Of a stretch of DNA of 64,000 nt, positions 32,536-44,582 are shown in pieces. The translations under genes were made by a program, and so were the position numbers. Position 1 is the first letter of the stretch. Each line of letters begins with the position of its first letter. Origin of the DNA: Capra hircus (taxonomy: Eukaryota; Chordata; Mammalia; Artiodactyla; Bovidae); assembly GCF_001704415.2 (NCBI RefSeq), contig NC_030827.1, positions 42,846,271 to 42,910,270 on the forward strand, given 5' to 3'. Under the pieces are notes generated by a model. That model saw only the letters and a list, made by a program, of their open reading frames with translations, was not told where the DNA came from and ran no database searches.

Positions 32536-32965
32536 CTGGCTGCACTGTTAATTTCATGTGCCAGCTTGACTGGGCCAAAAAGTACCCAGCTATTTGATTC
32601 AGCATTATTCTGGGTATATCTATGAAGGTGTTTCTGGATGTGGGTAACTGTGGTCCACTGTATTTGACAGCCTGAATAGAAAAAAGGAGTGAGGGGGAAT
32701 TTCCTCTCTTGGCCTGATGGTCTTTGAGCTGGGACATGGGTCCTGTTCTGCCTTCAGAACTGAGGTCATATTGAAGTTTATACCATCAACTCTCTTGGTT
32801 CTTAGGTCTCTGGATTCAGACTTAAACTATATCTTCAGCATTAAGTGCTGCTCAGGTCTCTGGATTTTTCTCGAACTATACCATTGGCTTTTGTAGCTCT
32901 CTAGCTTACAGATCTCAGGACTTCCCAGCCCTCATAATCATGTGAGCCAATTCCTTATACTGTGT
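32536..32965 (+). mobile_element. Ancient LTR-like mammalian repeat
   Basis: Order of recognisable words: TTAATTTCATGTGCCAGCTTGACTGGGCC, GGTGTTTCTGGATG, CCTGAATAGAA, TTGAGCTGGGACAT, TTGGTTCTTAGGTCTCTGGA, ATAATCATGTGAGCCAATTCC. This is a widespread old mammalian repeat of LTR type. I do not assign the exact family or its conventional strand. Confidence 0.5.
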
Positions 32966-33989
32966 GTGTGTAAAATATATGGCATTTGGCAAACACAGAC
33001 TTGGGCAGATGCCCGTAGACATGAGAACCTTTGTACAAGTTCAGGTTCCTGGAGGAGAAATTCCAGCATTCTACTGGAGCTAAAACAGAACAAAACATAT
33101 TTGGACACATTAAAGTGGTCAAGAGAAACTTTGCCATACTGCCCTTCCATTCCCCCACCGCCCCCCTACCCCCATATGATGGCACAGCTTAGAGAATTAG
33201 AGAAAAAGAAGGCTGGGGATCCCTCCTGTGGATGAGAAGGGAGAGCGGTCAGTGAGCACCTGACTTTTCCAACCAGATAGGACACTGCCAGAGAAAATCA
33301 TTTCTCTCTCGGAGGATTGAAGGGAGAGTTCTATGATGTGGGGGAAGGGAGCAGATCAGGGAAGAAGCAGATAAGACTATCAAAGCATTAAAGGGACATA
33401 GATCCTGCTATGGCAAGCCCACCTATGATCTTCTGGCTGAACCTCACCAGAGAGTCCCCACAACTGGCATGCTGGCACCTCCAGGGCTCCCGAGGCCAAG
33501 CCTACACCTCCTTCCATCCTACTGCTGGTTCCTTGTGCATGCTCCCAAGGGCAGCAGCAAAAGCAAGCTTAATGAATACATGCAAACACAAATTGTGGGG
33601 GAGGGAGAAGCCACAATCATGAGCTGTAATACCACCATTGAGGGGAAAAAAAGGTTACTAACAGCTGGCCGAGTACATTTTAAGATTGAAAGACAATGTA
33701 CTAACTTAAAAATTCTGCCACAAGAGGGAGCAAGAAGTGTGGAGTGGACCTACCCATATAAGGTCAGAGAAAAACTCAGAATACAAGCAGGACCAACAAT
33801 AAGTACGCCATATGAAGGGTGCTGATAAAGACTGACGAATACAACTACTACTCTGAGTGTAAAAACAGCAATGTGAAACTCCAAGGAACGTGAAGAACCA
33901 AGGAAAATGACATCACCAAAAGATGATCATAGTCCTCTAGCACATTAAAAAATCTAGTAACCAAATGCAGATACGCAGGACAGGACAGA
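32966..33989. other. Unassigned, possibly 5' part of the following old L1
   Basis: Contains G+C-moderate sequence with two overlapping plus-strand frames (33410-33622 and 33469-33825) that show no domain. It runs directly into the L1-like text and may be its 5' extension. Confidence 0.3.
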
Positions 33990-35341
33990 GCATTCAAAAA
34001 CTACAGGAAAATTTCAAAAGATATCACATACATAATTGGAATGCCAGAAGAAGAAGAAATAAAAATGGAGCAGAAGGAATATCTGCGGTAGTAATGACTG
34101 ACAGTTTTCCGAAATTCATAACAGACCCAAAAGTATAGGTACAGAAAGATCAAGAACACAAACCAGGATGAATTTTTTAAAAATCTGTGCCTAGGAATAT
34201 CATATTCAAGGTGAAGTAAAAAAAAGAAAAAATTAAAAATTTTGAAATAAGCCAGATGAAAAGTAAATTTACCTATAGAATGGCTTAGGATAAGAAATTT
34301 ATCAGACTTCTAACAAGAAAAATTCAAAGGAGAAGAGTGTAGAGTGAAATATTTAAAACTTTGGGAGAAAATGTGAACTTAGAATTTTGTGTTCAATGAA
34401 TTTATCTTTTAAAAGTGGAGAAATAAAGGTTTTCTTACATATAAATGTAAGGAATTCATTGTCCGTAGAACCACCCTACAAAATGCATACAAGAACTTCT
34501 TCAGGGAGGAGAAAAATCACATAAGTCAGGTATTTGAAACTTATTGAAAGAGATACCCATGTCCAGAGCTGGAAAAATTTGAACAATAAAATGAATACAT
34601 AAGTTTGGCTTATTTATCTGAAGTATAAAATAAATATTCATGAGTCCATATTGACATAAATAAACAACTGAATAAATGGGAAAGAGGAGACAACTCTTGG
34701 CAGACCAAAAAATTTCAAATAATGAATGTAGATAGTCCATTTTAGAGGCCAAGCAAAGGTCCTTATTCCCCAAGAATGAGCTGCAGATAGTGATTTCCTT
34801 CTAAAGAGCACAGTAAGAATGGAAACAATATAATGATACATTTATAGTGGAGAACTCTGACAAGCACTAACTCAGCCAAGTGTTGAAGGTCAACTTCAAC
34901 TGTGACAAGCCACGATGATAGAGCGTATGTATTCTTGCTAGTGCATGTTGGGAATGGCAGTCTACCTCTGTGGTCTTCTGTCCTTAAACTCATTCCCAGA
35001 TGGATCAGGGCAAAAATAACAGGCAAATCTCAACTGTGGGACATTCTAAAATGTACCTAACTGATCATCCTCAAAACTGTCAAGGTCATCAAAAAGCAAG
35101 AGAAGTTTGGAAAATTGTCACAGTCAAGAGAAGCCTAAGGGGACGTGACAACTAATATGATAAGGACGGATTCTTGGAACAGAAAAGGACTATTAGGTAA
35201 AAACCTGAAAAAATCTGAATATAACATGAACTTTAGCTAGTAAAAAGATATGGTATTAATTTTGACAATAATACCATACTAGTATGTTAATAATAAGGTG
35301 TTATGAATTTGTCAAATTAACACTCATTAAGGAACACAGGG
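33990..35341 (+). mobile_element. Old L1/HAL1-like LINE, left part
   Basis: Diverged old L1-type sequence. ATAATTGGAATGCCAGAAGAAGAAG, CAGACTTCTAACAAG, GTAGAGTGAAATATTTAAA, AAATAAAGGTTTTCTTACAT and CAAGAACTTCTTCAGGGAGG follow the order of an old L1 first ORF/spacer. 35,100-35,230 has the 3'-end words AAGAGAAGCCTAAGGGGACGTGACAACTAAT and GGAACAGAAAAGGACTATTAGG. It is interrupted at 35342. No open frame survives. Confidence 0.55.
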
Positions 35342-35827
35342 TGTTGGATGGGGAGCAATTCAACAGTGGGTCACAAAAGAAATTGAAATGGAGATTTTAT
35401 TACTCACATATCCTGGAGGAAGCACACAGCATGCTTTGAGGAGCCAGGCGGGCAGCTAAGACAGAGGACAGACAGAGAGACAGGATCCTGGGCACATGCC
35501 TTTACTAGAGACCATGAGTGGAGTGCTTTGGGGTTCCCAGGCTAACCCTGGATTGGTCACTTCAAATCGAAAGGACTTGTTATGGTAGTCCACACTGGGG
35601 TCTTACCTAAGTGGAGCCTCTGGGAAGGCACTGGGAAGCAGAGAAAACTGTTGATCACAAGAGCTGTTGGTAAGTCATACCAGGAATTTAGCGACTCTGC
35701 AGGCTTCTATCCAGGGCATGTGCTTGTATGAGGGATTATTGTCAATTCAGGGTCACTGTAGGCTGCTTGGCCAAACAAAATGGATGCCAAGGCAGCAATA
35801 CCATGAAGTAACTTAGGTAAATTCTCA
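35342..35827 (-). mobile_element. LTR-like insertion in the old L1
   Basis: A ~486-base block starting TG and ending CA sits between two parts of the L1/HAL1-like element. On the minus strand it contains an AATAAA signal near its end (plus-strand TTTTATTACTCAC at 35,396). The composition is distinctly richer in G+C than the host element. I see no coding sequence, primer site or clean target duplication, so solo LTR is the best guess only. Confidence 0.4.
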
Positions 35828-35935
35828 ACATAAGGGAAATGGGGCTGAAATATTTGGAACTTTCTGTATTACCTTCATAGTTTTTCTGTTAATCTAAAAC
35901 TGTTTAAAAAATTTTTTATTTTAAAAATATTTATA
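35828..35935 (+). mobile_element. Old L1/HAL1-like LINE, right part
   Basis: AACTTTCTGTATTACCTTCATAG and GTTAATCTAAAACTGTTTAAAAA are the last words of the element cut at 35341, ending in A/T-rich tail sequence. Confidence 0.55.
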
Positions 35936-36545
35936 AAGAAGGAAATAAAATTGGCATCAGCAAACTGTAAATCTTTATCTTAGAAAAAATATTTAGAATT
36001 TAGAGTTCTTTATTAGCATTCAAATGTGAGAAAATAATAAGAATGTTTTGGAACAAAAAAGATCTTCAAAATGTTTAGCAAAATTGGATCTTTTTAAAAT
36101 GTTTTACTTGAAGTGGTCTTCAGTAAAATTTGATTTTAAAAGCCCAAAATGGACAAGATTTTGGTATAAAGAAACATTGGTATATGGAAAAATAAGTAAA
36201 CTTATAATTGAGGCTAACTAATTTTTGATGAACATTTTAAAATTTCTGAAATATCAGATGTTACAGTGTGCAGTGTAGATTATGATGTATTTGATAAGTC
36301 TCTGTATTAAATATTATGGAGTACAGTAGTAGAGAAGAAAAATATTAATTTCCAATAAAATAAGAAACATTTAAAAATATAACAACAACAGAAATATACT
36401 AGATCAATCAAATGAAGAGTGAGAAAGGAAAATTTTTAATAAAAAGTAGAATACATATACTAAAATGGCAGGAATACTTATAAACATTCATTAATCATAA
36501 AAGTATTAATGTCTAAAATTCCATTTTAAAATATAGATACCTTGT
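35936..36545. other. No gene or assigned repeat
   Basis: Very AT-rich; nothing recognised. Confidence 0.4.
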
Positions 36546-36676
36546 GTTTAGTCGCTCAGTCATGTTCGACTCTTTGTGACCCCATGGACTATAGCTTGCC
36601 AAGCTCCTCTGTCCCTGCGGATTCTCTCGGCAAGAATACTGGAGTGGGCTGCCATGCCCTCCTCCAGGGGATCTTA
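36546..36676 (-). mobile_element. Bov-tA SINE, truncated
   Basis: Reverse-oriented SINE body only, from TTTAGTCGCTCAGTCATG to CAGGGGATCTTA. The tRNA-like head is missing. Confidence 0.85.
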
Positions 36677-37118
36677 GAATGTGTTAAAAATTCCCCAAAC
36701 AAAATTCACTTGTTATACAAAAGCCATACTTGAAATTAAAATACATGAAAAAGATTGAATGCAAAGGATTCAATAATGTATTACCAATGAAGGTTAATCA
36801 AAAGAAAGGAGTTGAAGAAATGTTATTATCAAACAAAATAGAATTCAATGTGAATTATTTATATAGGGAAAAGGGAAATATTTCATACTGGCAAAAATAA
36901 CAGTATACCAAGGTGGTATGACAGTCATGAACTTTTATGTGTACATAATTACAAAATACATAAAACAAAAATTCATAGAAAGCCAGGAAAAATGTACAAA
37001 AATGTATTTAAAGACTTTAAATCTGTTAGAAACCAGCAAAGCAAATAGATGAAAGTAATGAGTATAATAATTGAATAAAACATGTCTAAGATTCTTTGTG
37101 TATATATGTGTACGTGGT
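36677..37118. other. No gene or assigned repeat
   Basis: AT-rich unassigned sequence. Confidence 0.35.
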
Positions 37119-37453
37119 ATCTGTGTATGTATAGATGTTAAGGATTAACAGTATCAGAAAAGTATAGTTAGAATAAATTCTAAAAGAAGCATAATCTGCC
37201 TCAAATATGGGAGACCTCAATTCAGAGCCTCGGTCAGGAAGATCCCCTGGAGAAGAGAATGGCAACCCATTCCAGTATGCTTGCCTTGAGAATTCCATGG
37301 ACAGAGGAGCTTGACTGCCTACAGTTTATGGGGTGGCAAAGAGTTGGACACAATTAAATGACTAACACTTCCACTTTCATAAGGTATGTGTATGCCTAAG
37401 GATTATTTGTATCAGAAAAGGATACTAGAAAAGATTCTCTAAAAGGATAATAA
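37119..37453 (+). mobile_element. Bov-tA SINE between ~75-bp direct repeats
   Basis: SINE at about 37193-37380 in sense (AATCTGCC, GGAAGATCCCCTGGAGAAG, ATTCCATGGACAGAGGAG); the first part of its head is missing. The flanks 37119-37194 and 37383-37453 resemble each other (TAAGGATTA, TATCAGAAAAG, TTCT-CTAAAAG), which is too long for an ordinary target duplication. Confidence 0.8.
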
Positions 37454-37608
37454 ACATTTCTTTTCAAACATGAATGGAATATTCAGAAACATTCATTGAG
37501 CATTAGAGCAGCGGAGGACGATTTTGGTTGCTCAACCAACAAATCTAAACTTTCCGCACCTCTTCTAACATCCTGGTTAAATAAAATAATAGGGACTTTT
37601 CAAAGAAG

Positions 37609-37740
37609 AGTGAAAGTGAAAGTGAAGTTGCTCAGTCCAGTCCAACTCTGCGACCCCGAGGACTGTAGCCAACCAGGCTCCTCCATCCATGGGATTCTCC
37701 AGGCAAGAATACTGGAGTGGGTTGCCATTTCCTTCTCCAA
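37609..37740 (-). mobile_element. Bov-tA/BovA SINE, truncated
   Basis: Reverse-oriented fragment: GTGAAAGTGAAGTTGCTCAGTCC tail through GGGTTGCCATTTCCTTCTCC. It stops at the BovA monomer boundary, so it may be a single monomer of a BovA-type copy. Confidence 0.85.
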
Positions 37741-38234
37741 TAAAGTGGGCTTCAATGTATAAAATATTTTCTATCTTTTTAGTATGATATAGAGAATAGA
37801 AACATGTGCCAGTAGCTTAAACATAGTGCTCGGGTTAAGGAAGGTATTTCTTTAAGTTGGAAGATTAGTATAGTCTTTCATGCTAATAGATGAACAATTA
37901 GAGGAGAAATTAATCCTATGAGAGACAACTGCTGAAGTCAAGTCTTTCAGATGGCAAGATAGAAAGGGCTCCAGAACATAAGAGGAAGTTGTAGCTTTTG
38001 ATGTGAGTGGACACACAATTTTATCAGGGATTACTTTATAAAGCTGTATAAGATACAATTTCTATCACTTGATAGTAACTGAAACACTTGTTAAATAAGC
38101 TAGGTGGCAAAATTGTAAAGCTGGAAAATTGAAAGTTGCTGAATTAGAAATATTTGAAATTAGTATTTTCTTTGAAATGATAAATTTATGAAAAAATTGT
38201 ATTTTCATTGATAAATTTGGTTTATTCACTTGAT
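37741..38234. other. No gene or assigned repeat
   Basis: AT-rich unassigned sequence. Confidence 0.35.
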
Positions 38235-38760
38235 AATTATGCAGAAAAGTTATGACCAACCTAGACAGCATATTAAAAAGCAGAGACATTACTTTGCCAA
38301 CAAAGGTCCGTCTAGTCAAGGCTATAGTTTTTCCTGTGGTCATGTAAGGATGTGAGAGTTGGACTGTGAAGAAAGCTGAGCACCAAGAATTGATGCTTTT
38401 GAACTGTGGTGTTGGAGAAGACTCTTGAGAGTCCCTTGGACTGCAAGGAGATCCAACCAGTCCATTCTGAAGGAGATCAGTCCTGGGTGTTCATTGGAAG
38501 GACTGATGTTGAAGGTGAAACTCCAATACTTTGGCCACCTGATGCGAAGAGCTGACTCATTTGAAAAGCCCCTGATGCTGGGAAAGACTGAGGGCAGGAG
38601 GAGAAGGGGACGACAGAGGCTGGATGGCATCACTGACTCGATGGACATGGGTTTGGATGGACTCTGGGAGCTGGTGATGGACAGGGAGGCTGGCGTGATG
38701 TGGTTCATGGGGTCGCAAAGAGTTGGACACGACTGAACGACTAAACTGAACTGAATTATG
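38235..38760 (+). mobile_element. BovB LINE, 3' end, 7-bp duplication
   Basis: Sense BovB of ~510 bases from AAGTTATGACCAACCTAGAC to the AACTGAACTG tail, flanked by AATTATG at 38235-38241 and 38754-38760. The frame 38425-38736 is the basic C-terminal part (RVPWTARRSNQSILKE, then an Arg-rich run). It includes a small deletion near the RRRRGRQR segment relative to other copies. Confidence 0.9.
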
Positions 38761-41700
38761 AAAGGATGTATTTTTATCCTATGACCTTGGGAAAGAGAGA
38801 ATCTTCCAGCAAGGATTATGAGACATTTTACTGGACCTGAATATAAGCATCTAGTTGTGGATTAATTGAAAAATAAAGGACAGATGAAGAGTTTTAAAAG
38901 GTGTTAGGCCAAACACTATTTCCAGAAAAGTAAAAGTCAAGATGTGTCAGAGGAGGCTAAGGAGGGAAGAATCATCTCTTACAGTTTAAACCTTGTGGAT
39001 TACAGAAATATACTTCAAGATCTTCTTTCCAATAGTACTTTATCTACCTGGACAAAGACATTGAATGGGATCAGTATTCTTTCATCTCCAAAGCTGTTTT
39101 TCCTTTATCTTTTAAATAAATGTGGGGAGGGGATGCCATTGTGGAAATGAAAGAGAATGAACAAAGTATCCAGGGAGAAGAATTTGATGTGCTATGCCTG
39201 AGAGTTTTCTTGGAAGGTGCTACCCTTCTTGCTCTTTTTATGTCTGGTCTTTCTTCATTTTCCCCCTATTTTAAGAACTGATTATAAAGACTAGAAATAT
39301 ATAAAATTCTAGACCTGGATGTTCTTCAAAATGTTAACTGCTGATTTCAGCAGCTTGTGTCATCAATGAATTATTTCACTGGAGGAAAAAGAAGAAGGAA
39401 AAAAGAAAGCAACGAAAGAACTCCAGACCATTGACAGGCTGCCCTAGAAAACAAATTTGCCTTTTGAAGTCACCTGGAGAGAAACTAATCATTCATTGTA
39501 ATTAAACAATAGCTGAGTTGCCTCCAGCACTCCTACATTACCTGGGTTTGATTGGTGAAAACTCACAGAGAGGTAGCATACTTTCCAGAATCAGTCTAAG
39601 GCTGCATGCCTGGTTCAGCTGGGCAAAATGTTACACTGCTGGGGCTTCCTTCCATCAAGCTTTTCTACATTGTTTTATTTTTCTCTGGTGTAGAAATTTA
39701 TTTACTTATTTTTATGAAAAGGCTTTGAAACTTTCTCCTTTGAAGTAGAATAAAACTTAAGCAGTTGACAAGACTTTCCCCTTGTATGCAAAGGTGATGT
39801 TAAAAACTATCCAAAATTTTTCTATATAGTTGATTCTTCTCTTGAAGTCTTTTAGGGGTGAACAACAAAGATGAAAGGCTAGAGCAAAAAAAAAAGGCTG
39901 AAAATTTTTAATACTAGAAGTGAAGTTTGAATTGAATGTAAATTGATGTATAGAAGAAAGAGAAACAGCTGTCTATAGGCACGTTGTTGACACTGCTACT
40001 CTTTTGAGAGATTCTAGATGTGTGCCTGGAGGAACTTAGTAAAGACAGAATTATTGACACAAATGAGGGAAGTGTGACAAGAGGATGAAATGTCCTAGAA
40101 GAAGGTGACACAGGCAAAATCGTTACATGAAAGCAACTCCTGGAGATTTTTCACAACATAAAAGTGCAAAGGATAAAATGTTGGAAAACCATCCAAACTT
40201 AGAAAGGAGTATGAAAATTCATCAGGGCATAGAAAAGATGCCTGCTCCACATGGTAAGTTATAAGACAGTAAGAAAAGGCAAACACTCTTAAAACTCTTC
40301 TTGGTAAGTTTCTTATAAGGAAATAAAGCACTTTAAAATCTCAGTGTTACAAGTTACAGGGCACAAAGTAAATATTATTTTTATATGTTTTTTTCCTTTC
40401 CCTATATATTTAATTGGCAATAAGAAAGTTAAGGTTCCGGAAAAATATTTTCAGAGGTCACAGAACAATTGTAATTTTTCCCATTAATTTTTCAAGATCA
40501 GTGTGCCTGTTTTAGTTTATACGTTCATTTTTATGGCCTGACATACTGTGCAAGTAAAGACTGCCTGAATTATTAAATAAAGCCTTTCATTATAAGTCCT
40601 TTGTAAAGTAAAGACTATTTTATCTATCATTTTTGAAGTATAAAGGTGTCAGAAAATGTCAGTTGTCTTTCCTTCACTTGAAGGAGACCATTTAGGATAT
40701 GGCGAGATGAAGATGATTCCAAAGCAACATAGCAATAAAAATATAACACACAGCGACCAGATTTCTCATGCTGTTTGTCTTAGGAGCTGGCCACAAATAA
40801 CAACCTCACTTTGTGGATTAAATTTAATTTGAATAAATAAGTGAAAGCCTGAAGGAGACTATTTAATTCATTATCCAAATCAGGACATTACTGAGTTTAA
40901 AAGGATGCTAAAGTAATTAAAATTATTTAACTACTGAAATATTCCTTGGTTTTATTGTATTGGTATATATAATAATAATTTATTTTTCAAGTCTTATTTT
41001 AAAATTTACTCTAACAAAATGAAAATTAACATATCTTTGTATATTAAAGAATAATTAAAAAAAAAAAACTCTCGGATTTAAAATCTAAACTTTTAAAATT
41101 GACATAAGAAAAATAATTTTACTTGTGCATAGTCACACCTTTTTCTCAATTTAAAAAATATACCTGTCTAATTAATGCCATCATTTTTGATAAAGAATAT
41201 ATAATCTGTGAATAAGTCAATGGTTTGATAAAATCAGCAATCTTCAAAGTTAACATTTTGTGGAACATATTTGAAATTCCTAATATATTTAATGTACTCA
41301 ACTATGTAGATTATAATATTTTAATTGAAAAAATACACTGCAGTTGCTAAAGTCCCTGGTAAAATCAGAGCATATGTGTTAAGTGGAAGTTATTATAAGC
41401 ATTACATTTTTTATTTAGATGTTTAAATATTGATATGAATTAAGTTCACACATACTATCATTTTTTCTTTCAGAAAAAGTTTTACAAATAAGTTTTCCAA
41501 ATAAGCTTTTTTTAATGAATTGCTATAAAATCATAGAGCTTTCCATTTCATTCTATTGTTATATATATAATCATCAAATTATCCAATTGGAAATAGCGTG
41601 CACGCACAAGAGGAGGGGGGAGGAATTTGACAAATTATAGGTCCTATTTATATTGGTAGAATATCATACTTTTGGGGGAGCAATTATGAATTTATCAACC

Positions 41701-42041
41701 AAAACTAATTTCAAGAGCATTCCTTGAAATATAGCTTTTTGATTTAGAAAGAATATCGCTTATTCTTGTCAATGTTTCATAAAAATTTAGATTCATGTTT
41801 TTTCAGTGAAATATCATAATAAAAATAATCTTAACATTAATGTTTAACTTTTGAACTGAATTTAAAACAGCATTCATAATAATGTGAAATATTTATCCTT
41901 CAACTGAATGCACTTTCAAGTCTTTATATCATACTTAAAAATATCACAGCACTATGAGCATTAACTAATTTTTTATTTAAAACATTTCTGATAAAAATCT
42001 GTGTTTTTTCCAATTCTGTATAGAATTCTTATGCTGATGGA
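38761..42041. other. 3.3-kb repeat-poor AT-rich stretch
   Basis: Longest interval in the window with no repeat that I recognise. Several short frames show no domain. Text such as 40,500-40,900 has moderate complexity without microsatellites. It could hold conserved non-coding elements, but I cannot judge conservation from one sequence. Confidence 0.45.
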
Positions 42042-42268
42042 GGTGGTGCATTAATCGTTAGAGCTTTACTTATAGTGGAATCTGCCTGCCAATGCAGGAG
42101 AGGTAGATTCAATCCCTGATTCGGGAAGATCCTCTGGAGAAGGAAATGGCAACCCACTGCAGTATTCTTGCCGAGAAGTCCTTCAAGACAGAGAAGCCTG
42201 GCAGGCTACAGTCCGTGGGGTCACAAAAGAGTTGGACACGACTTAGCCACTAAACAATAGCAAACAAG
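42042..42268 (+). mobile_element. Bov-tA SINE
   Basis: Sense copy with a decayed head (GGAGGTGGTGCATTAATCGT) but a clear body, AATCTGCCTGCCAATGCAGG to GTTGGACACGACTTAGCC and a CTAAACAATAGC tail. Confidence 0.88.
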
Positions 42269-42466
42269 ACCATTTCAAGTAGAAAAGGAAAATTTAATTT
42301 ATCAATAGAAGAGTCATTTGATCTAAATGAAAATGTATGCTTTACAGAGTGATAAGTAAACACACTTTTCTAAAATACAGACGATGAATTATTTTTCATC
42401 CCAGACTTCTTATGTAAAATAATTACTACCTTTTAAACTATAAATGGACAGTTCTTTTCCCTCTGT

Positions 42467-42509
42467 AGTGGAAGTGGAATCTTAACCACTGGACAGCTGG
42501 GGAAGTCTC
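42467..42509 (-). mobile_element. CHR-2-like SINE fragment
   Basis: AGTGGAATCTTAACCACTGGACAGCTGGGGAAGTC matches the head end of the cetartiodactyl CHR-2 SINE in reverse. Short remnant only. Confidence 0.5.
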
Positions 42510-42552
42510 ATGCATTTAACTCTTTTTTTCTTTTTCTATGAAGCTATTTAAA

Positions 42553-42722
42553 AAAAATTTTTTTTTAAACTTTTCTTATTTTAGTTGAAGGATAATCACT
42601 TTACAGTATGGTGATGGTTTTGCCATATATCAGTATGAATCAGCCATAGATATACACACATGTCCCCTCTATCCTGAAGCCCCTCCAACCTCCCTCCCTA
42701 CCCTATCCCTCCAGGTTGTTAC
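42553..42722 (-). mobile_element. Ruminant L1 3' UTR, older copy
   Basis: T-rich left edge, then GTTGAAGGATAATCACTTTACAG, CAGTATGAATCAGCCATAG, and the C-rich CCTCCAACCTCCCTCCCTACC. More diverged than the copies at 20131 and 62346. Confidence 0.7.
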
Positions 42723-43077
42723 TTAATTTTTTATTGACCTGCACTTTTGTTTTTTTAAGAACTCATTGCTCATTAGAGCTCTTTGCATTTCATTGCAAAA
42801 TGAAAACATGGACTAAAACGTAGCAAGGGTAGTTTTAGACTTACCATCTAATAAGTGAAAAGAAAATAGTAATAAGGAGTTGGAAGTATTCTCTGCGAAC
42901 CATGCAGTGGCACTGTTTGACTTTTATTTTCTGCATATGTTTCATGCACTACTAATTTACTACCTTCCATTCCATCCCCACAGCTTCAGGTGCTCCAGAG
43001 TTCAGTACTTAAATGGGTCAGGGAAGACATGTTGGTTTAGCACTCTTTGTTTGTTTTTTTATTTTTTTCCCAAAAAG

Positions 43078-43116
<39 letters not shown>

Positions 43117-43457
43117 CTGAGAGTGTTTAACAAAAGAATATTGAGTTAACATTGTGATGGGGTTTATAAAGGAGAAGAGCAAATGTTAGCAGAGGGACTA
43201 ACAGGGGAAAATAATTTAGAATAAAGATCAGAGAATGCTGGGGTGAAGCATGATTTAAAAAAAGATGAAAATTTCCCAATGTTGGGAAAGATTGAGTTGA
43301 AATGTTAAAAATTGCAAGTAAAACTGAAAGATTTTTTTTTAATGAAAAATGTTACAGTATAATGAAGGTCTGTGTTGAGTCTCTATATTTTCTGAGTACA
43401 ACTTTGAAATACTTTTTTAAATTGTAGGAATTACAATGAAAAGTGTCTGAGATATTG
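42723..43457. other. No gene; TA array
   Basis: AT-rich sequence that includes the (TA)n array at 43079-43115. A 66-codon frame at 42880-43080 shows no domain. Confidence 0.4.
43079..43115. repeat. (TA)n microsatellite
   Basis: About 32 bases of uninterrupted TA within AT-rich sequence. It is self-complementary, able to extrude as a cruciform, and likely polymorphic. Confidence 0.95.
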
Positions 43458-43660
43458 CATACATGCTCAGTTGTGTCTGACTCTTTCAGACTCCATGGAC
43501 TCTAGCCTGCCAGACTCCTCGGTCCATGGAATTCTCCAGGCAGGAATACTGGAGGGGGTTGTCATTGCCTCCTCCAGGGGAACTTCCCCACACAGGGATC
43601 AAACATGTGTCTCCCGCATTGGCAGGTGTATTCCTTACCACTGAGCCAGCGGGAAGCCCA
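43458..43660 (-). mobile_element. Bov-tA SINE
   Basis: Reverse-oriented copy from CATGCTCAGTTGTGTCTGACTC to GAGCCAGCGGGAAGCCC. The B-box side (GGGATCAAACATG) is partly decayed. Confidence 0.88.
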
Positions 43661-44087
43661 AGACATTGAAAGACTTGACGTTACCTCTCAGATGTTAAAA
43701 ATCAAGTTGACAAAAACAGGTATACTTACAAAATTAGGAGAATGATAATGAGATCTAAAGTAGACATAAGCTATGCATAAATCACTGACTGCTTTCCTAA
43801 TAATTTTCATGATGGATTAGTGTTCATGATATAAGTGAAACAAGCACAATACAAAATTATGCATGCATATCAACTATGGAAATATACATGGATCTATGTC
43901 ATATGAATGTGAAACATTTTAAAGAAAACACATCAAATTACTATGGTAAATTTCTTCAGTTGGAGTTTGAGTGATGTTTTATTTTCTTCTCTTTTTATAT
44001 TTACTGTGATATAATAAATTACATTCATGATCAGATTAAACACTAGTTATTTTTAATAGGAAATATCACAACAGCTGATTTTTAAGA
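43661..44087. other. No gene or assigned repeat
   Basis: AT-rich unassigned sequence. Confidence 0.35.
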
Positions 44088-44241
44088 ATATTTGTTTATT
44101 TTTGGCTCCTCTGGGTCTTTGTTGCTGCTCACAGGTTTTCTCTAGACGTGTGTGAGCTTCTCTTTATGGTAGCTTCTCTTGTTGCAGAGTATGGGCTATG
44201 GGACATGGGCTCAGTAGCTGTGGCGTGCAGACTTAGTTTCC
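44088..44241 (-). mobile_element. CHR-2-like SINE
   Basis: TTTGTTTATTTTTGGCTCCTCTGGGTCTTTGTTGC, then AGCTTCTCTTGTTGCAGAG and GGCGTGCAGACTTAGTTTCCCTG: the reverse of a cetartiodactyl CHR-2 SINE, diverged. It breaks off at the LTR-like block that follows. Confidence 0.55.
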
Positions 44242-44534
44242 CTGTGTTTGGAATGACAGACTAAAGAGTTTTAAACACCAGACAAGTTACAGCTCAGTTC
44301 AGCTCAAGCAGAAGCAGCCGACCTCGAAGAAGTGTCATGCTAACAATCCCTCTTGGCTTCCTCCTTTTAATACTTCCTCTCTGTCTCCTCCTTTTGGTTG
44401 CGTCCTGAGCAAAATAGGGGTTGGTCCCACCATCAGTCAAGAAAAAGGATGCAAATGGGCCTATGCTTAAGGCCGATTGACAGTTGCAGTTTACATAATA
44501 AAAGCCTCTGTTGTGCATGTCTTCCCAAAATTCA
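44242..44534 (-). mobile_element. Possible LTR fragment
   Basis: On the minus strand the block starts TGAATTTTGGG, has a TATA-like TATTAAAAGGAGG in mid-element and ends CATTCCAAACA, giving TG...CA ends. It interrupts CHR-2-like sequence. A 74-codon minus frame is not recognisable. I see no coding parts and no target duplication, so the call is tentative. Confidence 0.3.
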
Positions 44535-44582
44535 GTCTGTTATAATCAGATGTATATATGTGTAGAATATTTATGAATCATT

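Noticed and set aside
33410..33825. Overlapping plus-strand frames as exons
   Set aside because: They show no domain, no clear splice sites and directly precede old L1-like text; probably repeat-derived.
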